Below are positions 14,155 through 21,652 of a stretch of DNA of 28,375 nucleotides, one piece after another. The stretch comes from an uncultured Collinsella sp. Lineage in GTDB: Bacteria > Actinomycetota > Coriobacteriia > Coriobacteriales > Coriobacteriaceae. Location: NCBI GenBank assembly GCA_902479135.1, contig CABSNU010000025.1, positions 1-28,375 on the forward strand, in the 5' to 3' direction. The position numbers and the translations under genes are program-made. The stretch's first letter is position 1, and every line of letters begins with the position of its first letter. A model generated the notes under the pieces. It made no database searches. It was not told the origin of the DNA and worked only from the letters and a program-made list of their open reading frames with translations.

Positions 14155-14172
14155 ATGTAAACACGTCAACAA
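14155..14172 (+). promoter_or_regulatory. Operator-like repeat 2 upstream of fabH
   Basis: ATGTAAACACGTCAACAA, 48 bases start-to-start downstream of repeat 1 and in the same orientation. It lies just after the expected transcription start and a few bases before the fabH ribosome site, where a bound protein would block initiation. Confidence 0.6.
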
Positions 14173-14189
14173 CTCAAAGGAGGTTAGTG

Positions 14190-15149
14190 ATGGGTTTCAC
14201 GATTCTTGGAACAGGTTCGGCACTTCCTGAGCGCAGTGTTTCCAATGACGAGCTGTCTGAGTTCCTCGATACCTCGGATGAGTGGATTTTTACTCGCACC
14301 GGTATCAAGAGCCGCCACGTCTGCACCACCGAGTCACTTGACGACCTTGCCGTAGCGGCGAGCGAGCGGGCACTCCAGGTGTCCGGAATCGACGCGAGCC
14401 AGCTGGATCTGATCGTCTGCTCGACGACGACGGGTGACCACCTTGTTCCCGCTGAGGCGTGTGCCGTTGCTGAGCGACTAGGCGCGACGTGCCCTGCCTT
14501 CGATGTCTCGGCGGCTTGTGCCGGCTTCGTATTTGCGCTCGATGTCGCCGAGGGCTATATCGCCCGCAGCCGTGCCGAGCGCGTGCTTGTCGTTGCTGCC
14601 GAGCAGATGACGCGCGCGCTCGACTGGACCGACCGTGCCACCTGCGTGCTTTTTGGCGATGGGGCAGGCGCCGCAGTGATTGAAGCTGGGGGAGACAACC
14701 CCCTTGCCGTTGAGCTTTCGACGGCGCCCGACGTCGAGACGTTGCGCGTTCCCGGTCTGGTCGGTACCTCGCCGTTTAAGGCTTCCGCAGATAGCGTGAG
14801 TGTGCTGTCCATGAATGGCCGCCGCGTGTTCAAGTTCGGCGTCAACGCCATCTGCGACACGGTCCATAAGCTTGCGATCGATGCGGGCATTTTGGTCGAA
14901 GACATCGATCATTTTGTATTCCATCAGGCTAACGAACGAATCCTGAGCCAGGCGGTCAAGCGCCTGGGCGTGCCGGACGAGCGCGTGGTTCGCACGTTGC
15001 GCGAGACCGGCAACATTTCGAGCGCATGCATTCCGCTTGCCCTCGACCGGCTGGCAAACGCCGGTGCACTTCACACGGGCGACACCATCGCCTTGGTTGG
15101 ATTTGGCGCCGGTCTGGATATAGGTGGCTATCTGCTTCGTTGGAAGTAG
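14190..15149 (+). CDS. fabH: 3-oxoacyl-ACP synthase III (initiating β-ketoacyl synthase)
   Basis: FabH condenses a starter acyl-CoA with malonyl-ACP and so starts each fatty acid chain. The 319-residue product has the Cys-His-Asn triad at Cys110 (SAACAGFVFALD), His245 (FHQANERI) and Asn275 (GNISSA), plus the C-terminal GFGAGL loop. I choose the ATG at 14190 because AAAGGAGG at 14177-14183 is 6 bases upstream; an in-frame ATG at 14133 would place the leader and one operator-like repeat inside the gene. It is the first gene of a ten-gene operon and is preceded by the repeat pair at 14107-14172. Starter specificity (straight or branched) cannot be read from the sequence by eye. Confidence 0.97.
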   Translation: MGFTILGTGSALPERSVSNDELSEFLDTSDEWIFTRTGIKSRHVCTTESLDDLAVAASERALQVSGIDASQLDLIVCSTTTGDHLVPAEACAVAERLGATCPAFDVSAACAGFVFALDVAEGYIARSRAERVLVVAAEQMTRALDWTDRATCVLFGDGAGAAVIEAGGDNPLAVELSTAPDVETLRVPGLVGTSPFKASADSVSVLSMNGRRVFKFGVNAICDTVHKLAIDAGILVEDIDHFVFHQANERILSQAVKRLGVPDERVVRTLRETGNISSACIPLALDRLANAGALHTGDTIALVGFGAGLDIGGYLLRWK

Positions 15150-15200
15150 TCGCACATAGGAAATAAAAACGCCCTAGGGCACAACCAAAGGAGAACTACC

Positions 15201-15437
15201 ATGGCAGATCAGAAGACCTTCGAGCGCGTTTGCGACGTTATCCGCGAGACCGCCGGTCTTGACGATGTCGAGATGAAGCCCGACTCCACGCTCGAGGAGA
15301 TTGGTCTCGACAGTCTGGGTACCGTCGAGATCCTCGTCGCCGTCGAGGACGAGTTTGGCATTCAGCTCGATACCGAGGAGAACCCCAAGACGGTCGGCGA
15401 GTTCGCCGATACGGTCGAGGCGGCATTGGAGAAGTAG
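15201..15437 (+). CDS. acpP: Acyl carrier protein
   Basis: ACP carries growing acyl chains on a phosphopantetheine arm. The product is 78 residues and strongly acidic, with the attachment motif GLDSLGTVE; Ser38 is the expected modification site. AAGGAG lies a few bases before the ATG. It sits 51 bases after fabH, a gap that includes a small GCCCTAGGGC palindrome, and only 2 bases before fabK. Its place second in the operon matches the streptococcal fab locus. Confidence 0.98.
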   Translation: MADQKTFERVCDVIRETAGLDDVEMKPDSTLEEIGLDSLGTVEILVAVEDEFGIQLDTEENPKTVGEFADTVEAALEK

Positions 15438-15439
15438 AG

Positions 15440-16384
15440 ATGCTCAAGACTCCTCTCTGCGATCTGCTCGGCATCGAAAAGCCCGTGTTCCAGGGCGGTA
15501 TGGCCTGGATTGCCGATGCTTCGCTGGCGTCCGCAGTGTCCGAGGCGGGTGGCTTAGGCATCATCGCGGCCATGAACGCCGACGCCAACTGGCTTCGCGA
15601 CCAGATTCATGAGCTGCGCGCCAAGACGGATAAGCCCTTTGGCGTGAACGTCATGCTCATGAGCCCGTTTGCCGACGAGGTTGCACAGGTCGTGATTGAC
15701 GAGCGAGTGCCGGTCGTCGTGACGGGCGCCGGCAATCCCGCCAAGTACATGAAGGCGTGGAACGAGGCGGGCATCAAGGTCATCCCGGTCGTTGCCTCGG
15801 TGGCGCTGGCGCGCCTCGTGGCACGTCGTGGAGCCACGGCGGTTGTTGCCGAGGGTACCGAATCGGGCGGCCATATTGGCGAGACCTCGACGATGGCACT
15901 GGTGCCGCAGGTCGTCGATGCGGTTGACATTCCCGTCGTGGCCGCCGGCGGTATTGCCGACGGCCGCGGCGTGGCGGCCGCCTTTATGCTGGGCGCCGAA
16001 GGCGTGCAAGTGGGTACGCGCTTTCTGGTCGCAGACGAGTGCACCGTCTCGGAGCAGTACAAAGAGATGGTCCTGAAGGCCAACGACACTTCAACGCGTG
16101 CGACCGGTCGCTCGACGGGACATCCAGTGCGTGCCCTCAAGAGCCCCTTCACCAACGCCTATGCCAAGAGCGAGGGTTCCGGCGCGAGTGCCGAGGAGCT
16201 CGGTGCTATGGGAACCGGTGCGCTGCGTAAGGCCGCCAAGGACGGCAACTACGAAGAGGGTTCGTTTTTGTGTGGACAGATTGCCGGCATGGTCAACGAG
16301 CGCCAGAGCGCACGCGAAATCGTTGACGACCTGGTCGATGGCGCCGAGCACGTCCTGAAGGGTGCGTGCGCATGGGTGGCGTAG
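15440..16384 (+). CDS. fabK: Enoyl-ACP reductase II (FMN-dependent FabK)
   Basis: FabK reduces trans-2-enoyl-ACP to acyl-ACP, the last step of each elongation cycle, with FMN and NAD(P)H. The 314-residue protein is a TIM-barrel flavoprotein of the nitronate monooxygenase-like family: QGGMAWIADASLASAVSEAG at 18-37, the VNVMLMSP strand, VVVTGAGNP, the FMN/His loop EGTESGGHIGE with His145, then AAGGIADGRG and GAEGVQVGTRFL. FabK is unrelated to the short-chain reductase FabI used by most actinobacteria and is naturally insensitive to triclosan. Its position between acpP and fabD is that of streptococci. The stop overlaps the start of fabD. Confidence 0.95.
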   Translation: MLKTPLCDLLGIEKPVFQGGMAWIADASLASAVSEAGGLGIIAAMNADANWLRDQIHELRAKTDKPFGVNVMLMSPFADEVAQVVIDERVPVVVTGAGNPAKYMKAWNEAGIKVIPVVASVALARLVARRGATAVVAEGTESGGHIGETSTMALVPQVVDAVDIPVVAAGGIADGRGVAAAFMLGAEGVQVGTRFLVADECTVSEQYKEMVLKANDTSTRATGRSTGHPVRALKSPFTNAYAKSEGSGASAEELGAMGTGALRKAAKDGNYEEGSFLCGQIAGMVNERQSAREIVDDLVDGAEHVLKGACAWVA

Positions 16385-17298
16385 CGTTTTTGTTTGCCGG
16401 CCAGGGTGCCCAGCACCCCGCGATGGGCGTCGACTTGATCGAGACATCGCCGGCGGCCGCCGAGGTGTTCGCCATTGCCGACGAGGTGCGCCCGGGGACC
16501 AGCGAGCAATGCCGGAGTGCCTCCAAGGAGGAGCTCTCGCAGACCGAGAACACGCAGCCGTGCGTGTTCGTTCACGACCTAGCAGCGGCTGCCGCCCTGC
16601 GTGAGCGCGGCGTGGTACCTGCCGCCTGTGCGGGATTCTCGCTGGGCGAGGTCGCCGCGCTCACCTTTGCGGGGGCGTTCGATACGCGAGCGGGCTTTGA
16701 GCTCGTGTGCGAGCGCGCGGCGCTGATGGCCGCGGCTGCCGAGCGCCATCCGGGCGGCATGCGCGCCGTCATCAAGCTCGATGCGGCGCAAGTCGAGGGC
16801 CTGGCAAAACAGGCCGGCGAGGACTGCTGGCCAGTCAACTACAACAGCCCACAGCAGACGGTTGTGGCCGGAGCGCCCGAGGCGCTGCAGGAGCTCGACG
16901 TCCTAGTAAAAGAGGCTGGCGGCCGCGCCATGAAGGTCGCGGTGTCGGGTGCATTTCATAGCCCCTATATGGCCGAGGCGACCTGTGGCCTTGCCGCATA
17001 TATTGAGGCCGGTCACGCGCCGTCCCCGTTGCTCATTCCTGTTTTGGCAAATATGACAGCGGCGCCCTATCCGGCGGATCCCCAGACGGCATCGGATGTC
17101 TTGGCCAATCAGGTGAGCCATGCCGTACGCTGGGTCGATACGCTGCATGCTCTGCAGGATCAAGGCATCGACACATTTATTGAGGTCGGCCCCGGCAAAA
17201 CGCTGTCCGGCCTGGTCAAGCGTACGCTGAGCGACGTTCGTGTGTATTCGTGCGAGACGGCCGAGCAGGTCGCAGCTATTGCCGACGAGCTCGCATAG
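16372..17298 (+). CDS. fabD: Malonyl-CoA:ACP transacylase
   Basis: FabD moves malonyl from CoA to ACP, supplying the extender unit. The product is 308 residues from ATG 16372; an in-frame GTG at 16366 is possible, but an AAGGGT stretch is better spaced for the ATG. The N-terminal FLFAGQGAQ motif, the nucleophile elbow GFSLGE with Ser90, and the catalytic His196 in GAFHSPYM are present. The residue before the nucleophile is Phe where the enterobacterial enzyme has His (GHSLGE). It overlaps the fabK stop by 13 bases, so the two are probably coupled, and it precedes fabG by 30 bases. Confidence 0.96.
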   Translation: MGGVAFLFAGQGAQHPAMGVDLIETSPAAAEVFAIADEVRPGTSEQCRSASKEELSQTENTQPCVFVHDLAAAAALRERGVVPAACAGFSLGEVAALTFAGAFDTRAGFELVCERAALMAAAAERHPGGMRAVIKLDAAQVEGLAKQAGEDCWPVNYNSPQQTVVAGAPEALQELDVLVKEAGGRAMKVAVSGAFHSPYMAEATCGLAAYIEAGHAPSPLLIPVLANMTAAPYPADPQTASDVLANQVSHAVRWVDTLHALQDQGIDTFIEVGPGKTLSGLVKRTLSDVRVYSCETAEQVAAIADELA

Positions 17299-17328
17299 TC
17301 CACAGGGCTGTAACCCGAAAGGAATGAC

Positions 17329-18102
17329 ATGGGCAACTTGAACAATGGCGCGCTCGAGCGCAACGACTCACGTCGCGTGGCACTGGTCACGGGCGGCTCG
17401 CGGGGTATCGGCCGCGCCTGCGCTATCGGTCTGGCGGAGGATGGCTACGATATCGCCGTCGTCTATGCCGGCAGCGTCGATGCGGCGCGCGAGACGTGCG
17501 ACGCCTGCGAGGCGGCTGGCGCCACGGCGCGCTCATATCAATGCGACGTGGCCGACCCCGCTGCCGTCAACGCGTGCGTGGAAGCGGTCCTCAACGACTT
17601 TGGCTCCATTTGGGCGCTCGTCAACAACGCTGGCATCACCCGCGATGGCCTGCTCATGCGCATGGGCGATGACGCCTTCGATCGCGTGCTCGATGTCAAT
17701 CTTAAAGGAACGTTTAACACGACGCGCGCGCTCACCAAGACCTTTATGCGCCAGCGCGGCGGCTGCGTCGTCAACATGAGCTCGGTCGTGGGCCTGATGG
17801 GCAATGCTGGGCAAGCCAACTACGCTGCCTCCAAGGCGGGCGTGATCGGCCTGACCAAGGCGGTGGCGCGCGAGCTTGCGCCCCGCGGCGTACGAGTGAA
17901 CGCGGTTGCCCCCGGGTTTGTCGAGACGGATATGACGGCAAAGCTCTCGGAGAAGGTGCGTACGGTAACCGAGGAGCAGATTCCCCTTAAGCGTATGGCG
18001 CGCCCCGAGGAGGTGGCCGGCGTGGTGCGCTTTTTGGCGAGCGATGCGGCTGCCTACATTACGGGTGAGGTCGTGCGCGTCGACGGCGGAATGGCGATGT
18101 AG
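17329..18102 (+). CDS. fabG: 3-oxoacyl-ACP reductase
   Basis: FabG reduces 3-oxoacyl-ACP to 3-hydroxyacyl-ACP with NADPH. The 257-residue short-chain dehydrogenase has the nucleotide motif TGGSRGIGRA near 21-30, CDVAD, NNAG near 100, and the catalytic Ser152-Tyr165-Lys169 (NMSSVVG, YAASKAG). APGFVETDM and the VDGGMAM end are typical. About 15 polar residues precede the first strand, slightly more than usual; an AAAGGA site supports this ATG. A 951-residue open frame on the opposite strand begins in this gene and is a composition artefact. Confidence 0.97.
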   Translation: MGNLNNGALERNDSRRVALVTGGSRGIGRACAIGLAEDGYDIAVVYAGSVDAARETCDACEAAGATARSYQCDVADPAAVNACVEAVLNDFGSIWALVNNAGITRDGLLMRMGDDAFDRVLDVNLKGTFNTTRALTKTFMRQRGGCVVNMSSVVGLMGNAGQANYAASKAGVIGLTKAVARELAPRGVRVNAVAPGFVETDMTAKLSEKVRTVTEEQIPLKRMARPEEVAGVVRFLASDAAAYITGEVVRVDGGMAM

Positions 18103-18141
18103 AAACCAGGGCCGAAGAACGGCTTGGATGAGGAGACCATG

Positions 18142-19389
18142 ATGGAACAGAGAGTTGCAATCACCGGTATCGGTGCCGTGTCGCCGCTCGGCAACACCGC
18201 GCTTGCCACCTGGGCGGCAATGTGTGCTGGCACGTGCGGCATCGGCCCGATCACGCACTTCGATACCGATGCGTTTGCCGTCAAGGTGGCAGCCGAGGTC
18301 AAGGGCTTTGACAGCAACGAGTACTTTGGCAAGCGTGACGCCAAGCATCTCGACCCCTGCGTTCAGTTTGCGATGGCGGCTTCGGACGAAGCCATGCACG
18401 ATGCGGGCTTTGATGTCGAAGGCGCCATCGATCGCGAGCGCCTGGGCGTCTACGTGGGCTCGGGCGTGGGCGGCATGACGACGCTCGTCGACAACGTCCA
18501 TACGATTGCCGAACGTGGGCCCCGCCGCGCATCGCCCTATATGATCGCGATGATGATCCCCAACATGGCATCGGGCAATATCGCAATCCGCCACAAGGCA
18601 AAGGGCCCGACCCTGCCCGTGGTGACCGCGTGCGCAACCTCGGCCCATGCGGTGGGCGAGGCGTTCCGCGCCATCAAGCACGGCTATGCCGACGCGATCC
18701 TCGCGGGCGGCGCCGAGGCTGCAATTATCCCCGATGCCGTTGCGGGCTTTACGTCCTGCCGCGCATTGACCACCAACCCCGATCCCGCGACGGCCTGCCG
18801 TCCGTTCGATGCAGACCGCGACGGCTTTGTGATGGGCGAGGGCGCCTGCGTGCTGGTACTCGAGAGCATGGAACATGCGCAGGCGCGCGGTGCGCACATT
18901 TATGCCGAGGTCGTGGGCTACGGCAACACCGATGATGCCTATCACATCACGAGTCCTGATCCCGAGGCTGCCGGCATTGCCCGCGCGATATCGCTGGCGG
19001 TGACCGAGGGCGACGTCAAGCCTTCCGAGGGTCTCTACATCAATGCCCACGGCACATCGACCAAGCTCAACGATTCGTCCGAGACGACGGGCATTAAGCG
19101 TGCGCTCGGCGAGGACGCGGCGCGCGCCGCGCACGTCTCGTCGACTAAGTCGATGACCGGCCACATGATCGGTGCCACGGGCGCCATCGAGGTCATGGCC
19201 TGCGCCATGGCGCTCGAGCAGGGCGTGGTGCCGCCGACCATTAACTACCACACGCCCGATCCCGCCTGCGATCTTGACTACACGCCCAATCGCGCGGTTC
19301 GCGCCGACCTTACCTGGGCGCTTTCGACCAACCTGGGCTTTGGCGGACACAACGCCGCCATCGCGCTGCGTAGATATACGAGGAGCTAG
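18142..19389 (+). CDS. fabF: 3-oxoacyl-ACP synthase II
   Basis: FabF condenses malonyl-ACP with the growing chain and is the only elongating synthase in the operon; no fabB is seen. The product has 415 residues. The Cys-His-His triad is Cys164 (TACATSAHAVGEA), His303 (NAHGTSTKLND) and His341 (MTGHMIGATGAIE), with the C-terminal NLGFGGHNA loop. The ATG at 18142 is preferred because AGGAG at 18131-18135 is 6 bases upstream; ATG 18139 and TTG 18124 are in frame but badly spaced or cover the site. The stop is 3 bases before accB. Confidence 0.97.
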   Translation: MEQRVAITGIGAVSPLGNTALATWAAMCAGTCGIGPITHFDTDAFAVKVAAEVKGFDSNEYFGKRDAKHLDPCVQFAMAASDEAMHDAGFDVEGAIDRERLGVYVGSGVGGMTTLVDNVHTIAERGPRRASPYMIAMMIPNMASGNIAIRHKAKGPTLPVVTACATSAHAVGEAFRAIKHGYADAILAGGAEAAIIPDAVAGFTSCRALTTNPDPATACRPFDADRDGFVMGEGACVLVLESMEHAQARGAHIYAEVVGYGNTDDAYHITSPDPEAAGIARAISLAVTEGDVKPSEGLYINAHGTSTKLNDSSETTGIKRALGEDAARAAHVSSTKSMTGHMIGATGAIEVMACAMALEQGVVPPTINYHTPDPACDLDYTPNRAVRADLTWALSTNLGFGGHNAAIALRRYTRS

Positions 19390-19392
19390 AGC

Positions 19393-19866
19393 ATGGATTC
19401 CAAAAGACTTGCCGAGATAGCCGATGTTATGGAGGACCGCGGCCTCACGCGCGTACGCGTTGAGGAGCCCGATGGCACCGCGGTCGAACTCGAGCGCGCG
19501 AGCGCCGCACAGCCGGTTGCCGTGCCCATGCCCATGCCGAGCGCTATGGCCGCTCCAGTTGCAGCTCCCACAGTCGCGCCTGCCGCACCGGAGCCCGCCG
19601 CGCAGACACCTGCCGCCGCACCGGAGCCCAAGGGCACCGAGGTGACCGCTCCCATGGTCGGCGTTTTCTATGCTGCCCCGGCGCCGGGCGACGAGCCGTT
19701 TGTGCACGTGGGCTCTAAGGTCAAGGCCGGCGAGACGCTCTGCATCATCGAGGCCATGAAGGTTCTCAACGAGGTAACGGCAGAGGCAGACGGCGAGGTG
19801 CTCGAGATCTGCGTGGCCGACGGCGACCTCGTGGAGTTTGGCAGCTGCCTCATGAGGATCGGATAG
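19393..19866 (+). CDS. accB: Biotin carboxyl carrier protein of acetyl-CoA carboxylase
   Basis: AccB carries the carboxybiotin between AccC and the carboxyltransferase. The 157-residue protein has the usual three parts: an N-terminal helical segment (1-40), a flexible Pro/Ala linker (about 41-78) and a biotinyl domain (80-157). The biotin site reads IIEAMKVLNE with Lys123 as the modified residue; Val follows the Lys where E. coli has Met. The domain ends GSCLMRIG. The start follows a GAGGAG site in the end of fabF. Its likely modifying enzyme is the BirA encoded at the head of the operon. Confidence 0.97.
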   Translation: MDSKRLAEIADVMEDRGLTRVRVEEPDGTAVELERASAAQPVAVPMPMPSAMAAPVAAPTVAPAAPEPAAQTPAAAPEPKGTEVTAPMVGVFYAAPAPGDEPFVHVGSKVKAGETLCIIEAMKVLNEVTAEADGEVLEICVADGDLVEFGSCLMRIG

Positions 19867-19875
19867 GTGATATCC

Positions 19876-20298
19876 ATGAACAAAGAAGAGCTTAAGGAAC
19901 TGTTGCCGCATCGCGAACCGATGCTTTTGCTCGACGAGGCCGAGCTGGTGGGCGACGAGGCCCACGGCAAGATCACGATTACGGGCGACGAGTACTTTTT
20001 GCAGGGGCATTTTCCGGGAAACCCGGTGGTCCCCGGCGTGATTCAGTGCGAGATGCTCGCCCAAAACTGTTGCGTGCTGCTGATGGGCGATGAGGAAGCG
20101 CGCGGCGCGACGCCGTTCTACACGAGTCTGGACAAGGTGCGCTTTAAGCGTCCGGTGCGCCCGGGCGACACGGTTGATCTGGTGTGCACCATCACGCGTG
20201 CGCGCGGGCCGTTCCGCTTTGCGACGGGTACTGCGAGCGTCAACGGTGAGGTTTGCTGCCGCGCCGATATGTCTTTTGCACTCATGCACGAAAGTTAA
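19876..20298 (+). CDS. fabZ: 3-hydroxyacyl-ACP dehydratase
   Basis: FabZ removes water from 3-hydroxyacyl-ACP to give trans-2-enoyl-ACP. The 140-residue hot-dog-fold protein has LPHREPMLLLDE at the start and the active-site helix GHFPGNPVVPGV with His45 and Glu59 (QCEMLAQ). I chose ATG 19876 because AGGTGAT just upstream matches the ribosome site; GTG 19867 directly follows the accB stop and is less likely. There is no fabA, fabM or fabN in the window, so no double-bond-placing step is evident in the operon. Confidence 0.95.
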   Translation: MNKEELKELLPHREPMLLLDEAELVGDEAHGKITITGDEYFLQGHFPGNPVVPGVIQCEMLAQNCCVLLMGDEEARGATPFYTSLDKVRFKRPVRPGDTVDLVCTITRARGPFRFATGTASVNGEVCCRADMSFALMHES

Positions 20299-20308
20299 GG
20301 AAGGCTTC

Positions 20309-21652
20309 ATGTTCGACAAAGTGCTCATCGCCAACCGCGGCGAAGTCGCGGTCCGTGTTATCCGCGCGTGCCGCGATATGGGCATCAAGACCGTCGCCGT
20401 TTATTCCACGGCCGATGCGGACGCGCTGCACGTGCAGCTTGCCGACGAGGCGTATTGCATCGGCGGCCCGCGTCTTGCCGAGAGCTACCTCAACGACGAT
20501 GCCGTGCTCACCTGTGCCGTAAAGTCGGGGGCAAAGGCGATCCATCCCGGCTATGGCTTTTTCTCCGAGAAGGCGAGCTTCGTGCGCGACTGCGACAAGT
20601 ACGGTCTGGCGTTTGTCGGTCCTTCGGCCGAGGTGATCGACAGCATGGGCGACAAGGACGCCGCACGCCGAACGGCTGCTGCCGCGGGCGTGCCCATCGT
20701 GCCGGGCTGCGATTTGCTCAAAAGCCCCGAGGAGGCGACGGCCGAGGCCGAGCGCATCGGCTGTCCCGTGCTCATCAAGGCGCGTGCCGGCGGTGGCGGT
20801 CGCGGTATTCGCAAGGTCGAGCGCGTGGAAGACGCGGCAAAGGCGTTCATCGAGGCGCGTGCCGAGGGCGAGGCCGTTTTTGGCGACGGCGAGTGCTACA
20901 TGGAGAAGTTCGTCGCGCCGGCGCATCACGTTGAGGTACAGATTATGGCCGATAAGCAGGGCCATGTGTTTTCACTCGGCGAGCGCGAGTGCTCGGTGCA
21001 GCGCCGCAACCAAAAGCTGATCGAGGAGAGCCCCGCGCCGTGCCTCGACGGACGCGACGATATTCGTGCCCGTATGCACAAGGCGGCGCGCGACTTGGCT
21101 CGTGCCGTCGGTTATGAGGGCGCTGGCACCATCGAGTTTCTGTACTCGGACGACGGCAATTTCTACTTTATGGAAATGAACACGCGCTTGCAGGTGGAGC
21201 ATCCGGTTACAGAGTTTGTAACCGATACCGACTTGGTCAAGTGGCAGCTGCGCGTGGCAGCCGGCCAGCCTCTGCCCTTTGAGCAGGAGGACATGCCGGT
21301 GCGCAACCACGCCATGGAGTGCCGCATCAATGCCGAAACGCCGGACTTTCTGCCGTCGTGCGGAACGGTCACCGCGTTGCGTGTGCCGGGTGGCCCGCGC
21401 GTGCGCTGGGATTCCGCCATGTTTACCGGTGCGAAAGTTCCGCCGTACTACGACTCCATGCTCGGCAAGCTCATCGTGTGTGCGCCCACGCGTGACGGCG
21501 CCATTCGCAAGATGCGCTCGGCCCTGGGCGAGCTCGTGATTGGGGGCGTGAGCGAAAACAGCGAGCTTCAGCTCGACGTGCTGGCAAACGACGAGTTCTT
21601 GTCGGGCATGTATCACACCGATCTGATGGGGCATCTCTATGCTGATGAATAG
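20309..21652 (+). CDS. accC: Biotin carboxylase subunit of acetyl-CoA carboxylase
   Basis: AccC is the ATP-grasp enzyme that carboxylates the biotin on AccB. The product is 447 residues, the standard size. Visible are KVLIANRGEVAVRVIRAC at the start, AIHPGYGFFSE, the glycine-rich ATP lid KARAGGGGRGIRKV, the HHVEVQIMAD strand, FLYSDDGNFYFMEMNTRLQV and EHPVTEFVTDTDLV. The ATG at 20309 is chosen over the longer open frame because AAGGAAGG lies directly upstream and the conserved protein begins there. The gene ends 14 bases inside accDA. Confidence 0.97.
   Translation: MFDKVLIANRGEVAVRVIRACRDMGIKTVAVYSTADADALHVQLADEAYCIGGPRLAESYLNDDAVLTCAVKSGAKAIHPGYGFFSEKASFVRDCDKYGLAFVGPSAEVIDSMGDKDAARRTAAAAGVPIVPGCDLLKSPEEATAEAERIGCPVLIKARAGGGGRGIRKVERVEDAAKAFIEARAEGEAVFGDGECYMEKFVAPAHHVEVQIMADKQGHVFSLGERECSVQRRNQKLIEESPAPCLDGRDDIRARMHKAARDLARAVGYEGAGTIEFLYSDDGNFYFMEMNTRLQVEHPVTEFVTDTDLVKWQLRVAAGQPLPFEQEDMPVRNHAMECRINAETPDFLPSCGTVTALRVPGGPRVRWDSAMFTGAKVPPYYDSMLGKLIVCAPTRDGAIRKMRSALGELVIGGVSENSELQLDVLANDEFLSGMYHTDLMGHLYADE

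Noticed and set aside
14133..14189. A longer fabH starting at ATG 14133
   Set aside because: The added residues are not FabH-like, and they would turn one operator-like repeat and the ribosome site at 14177 into coding sequence.
17533..20388. A 951-residue open frame on the minus strand across fabG-fabF-accB-fabZ-accC
   Set aside because: It is antisense to five well-supported genes, rich in His, Arg and Ala, and shows no domain or ribosome site. Such frames arise from the G/C bias at third codon positions.
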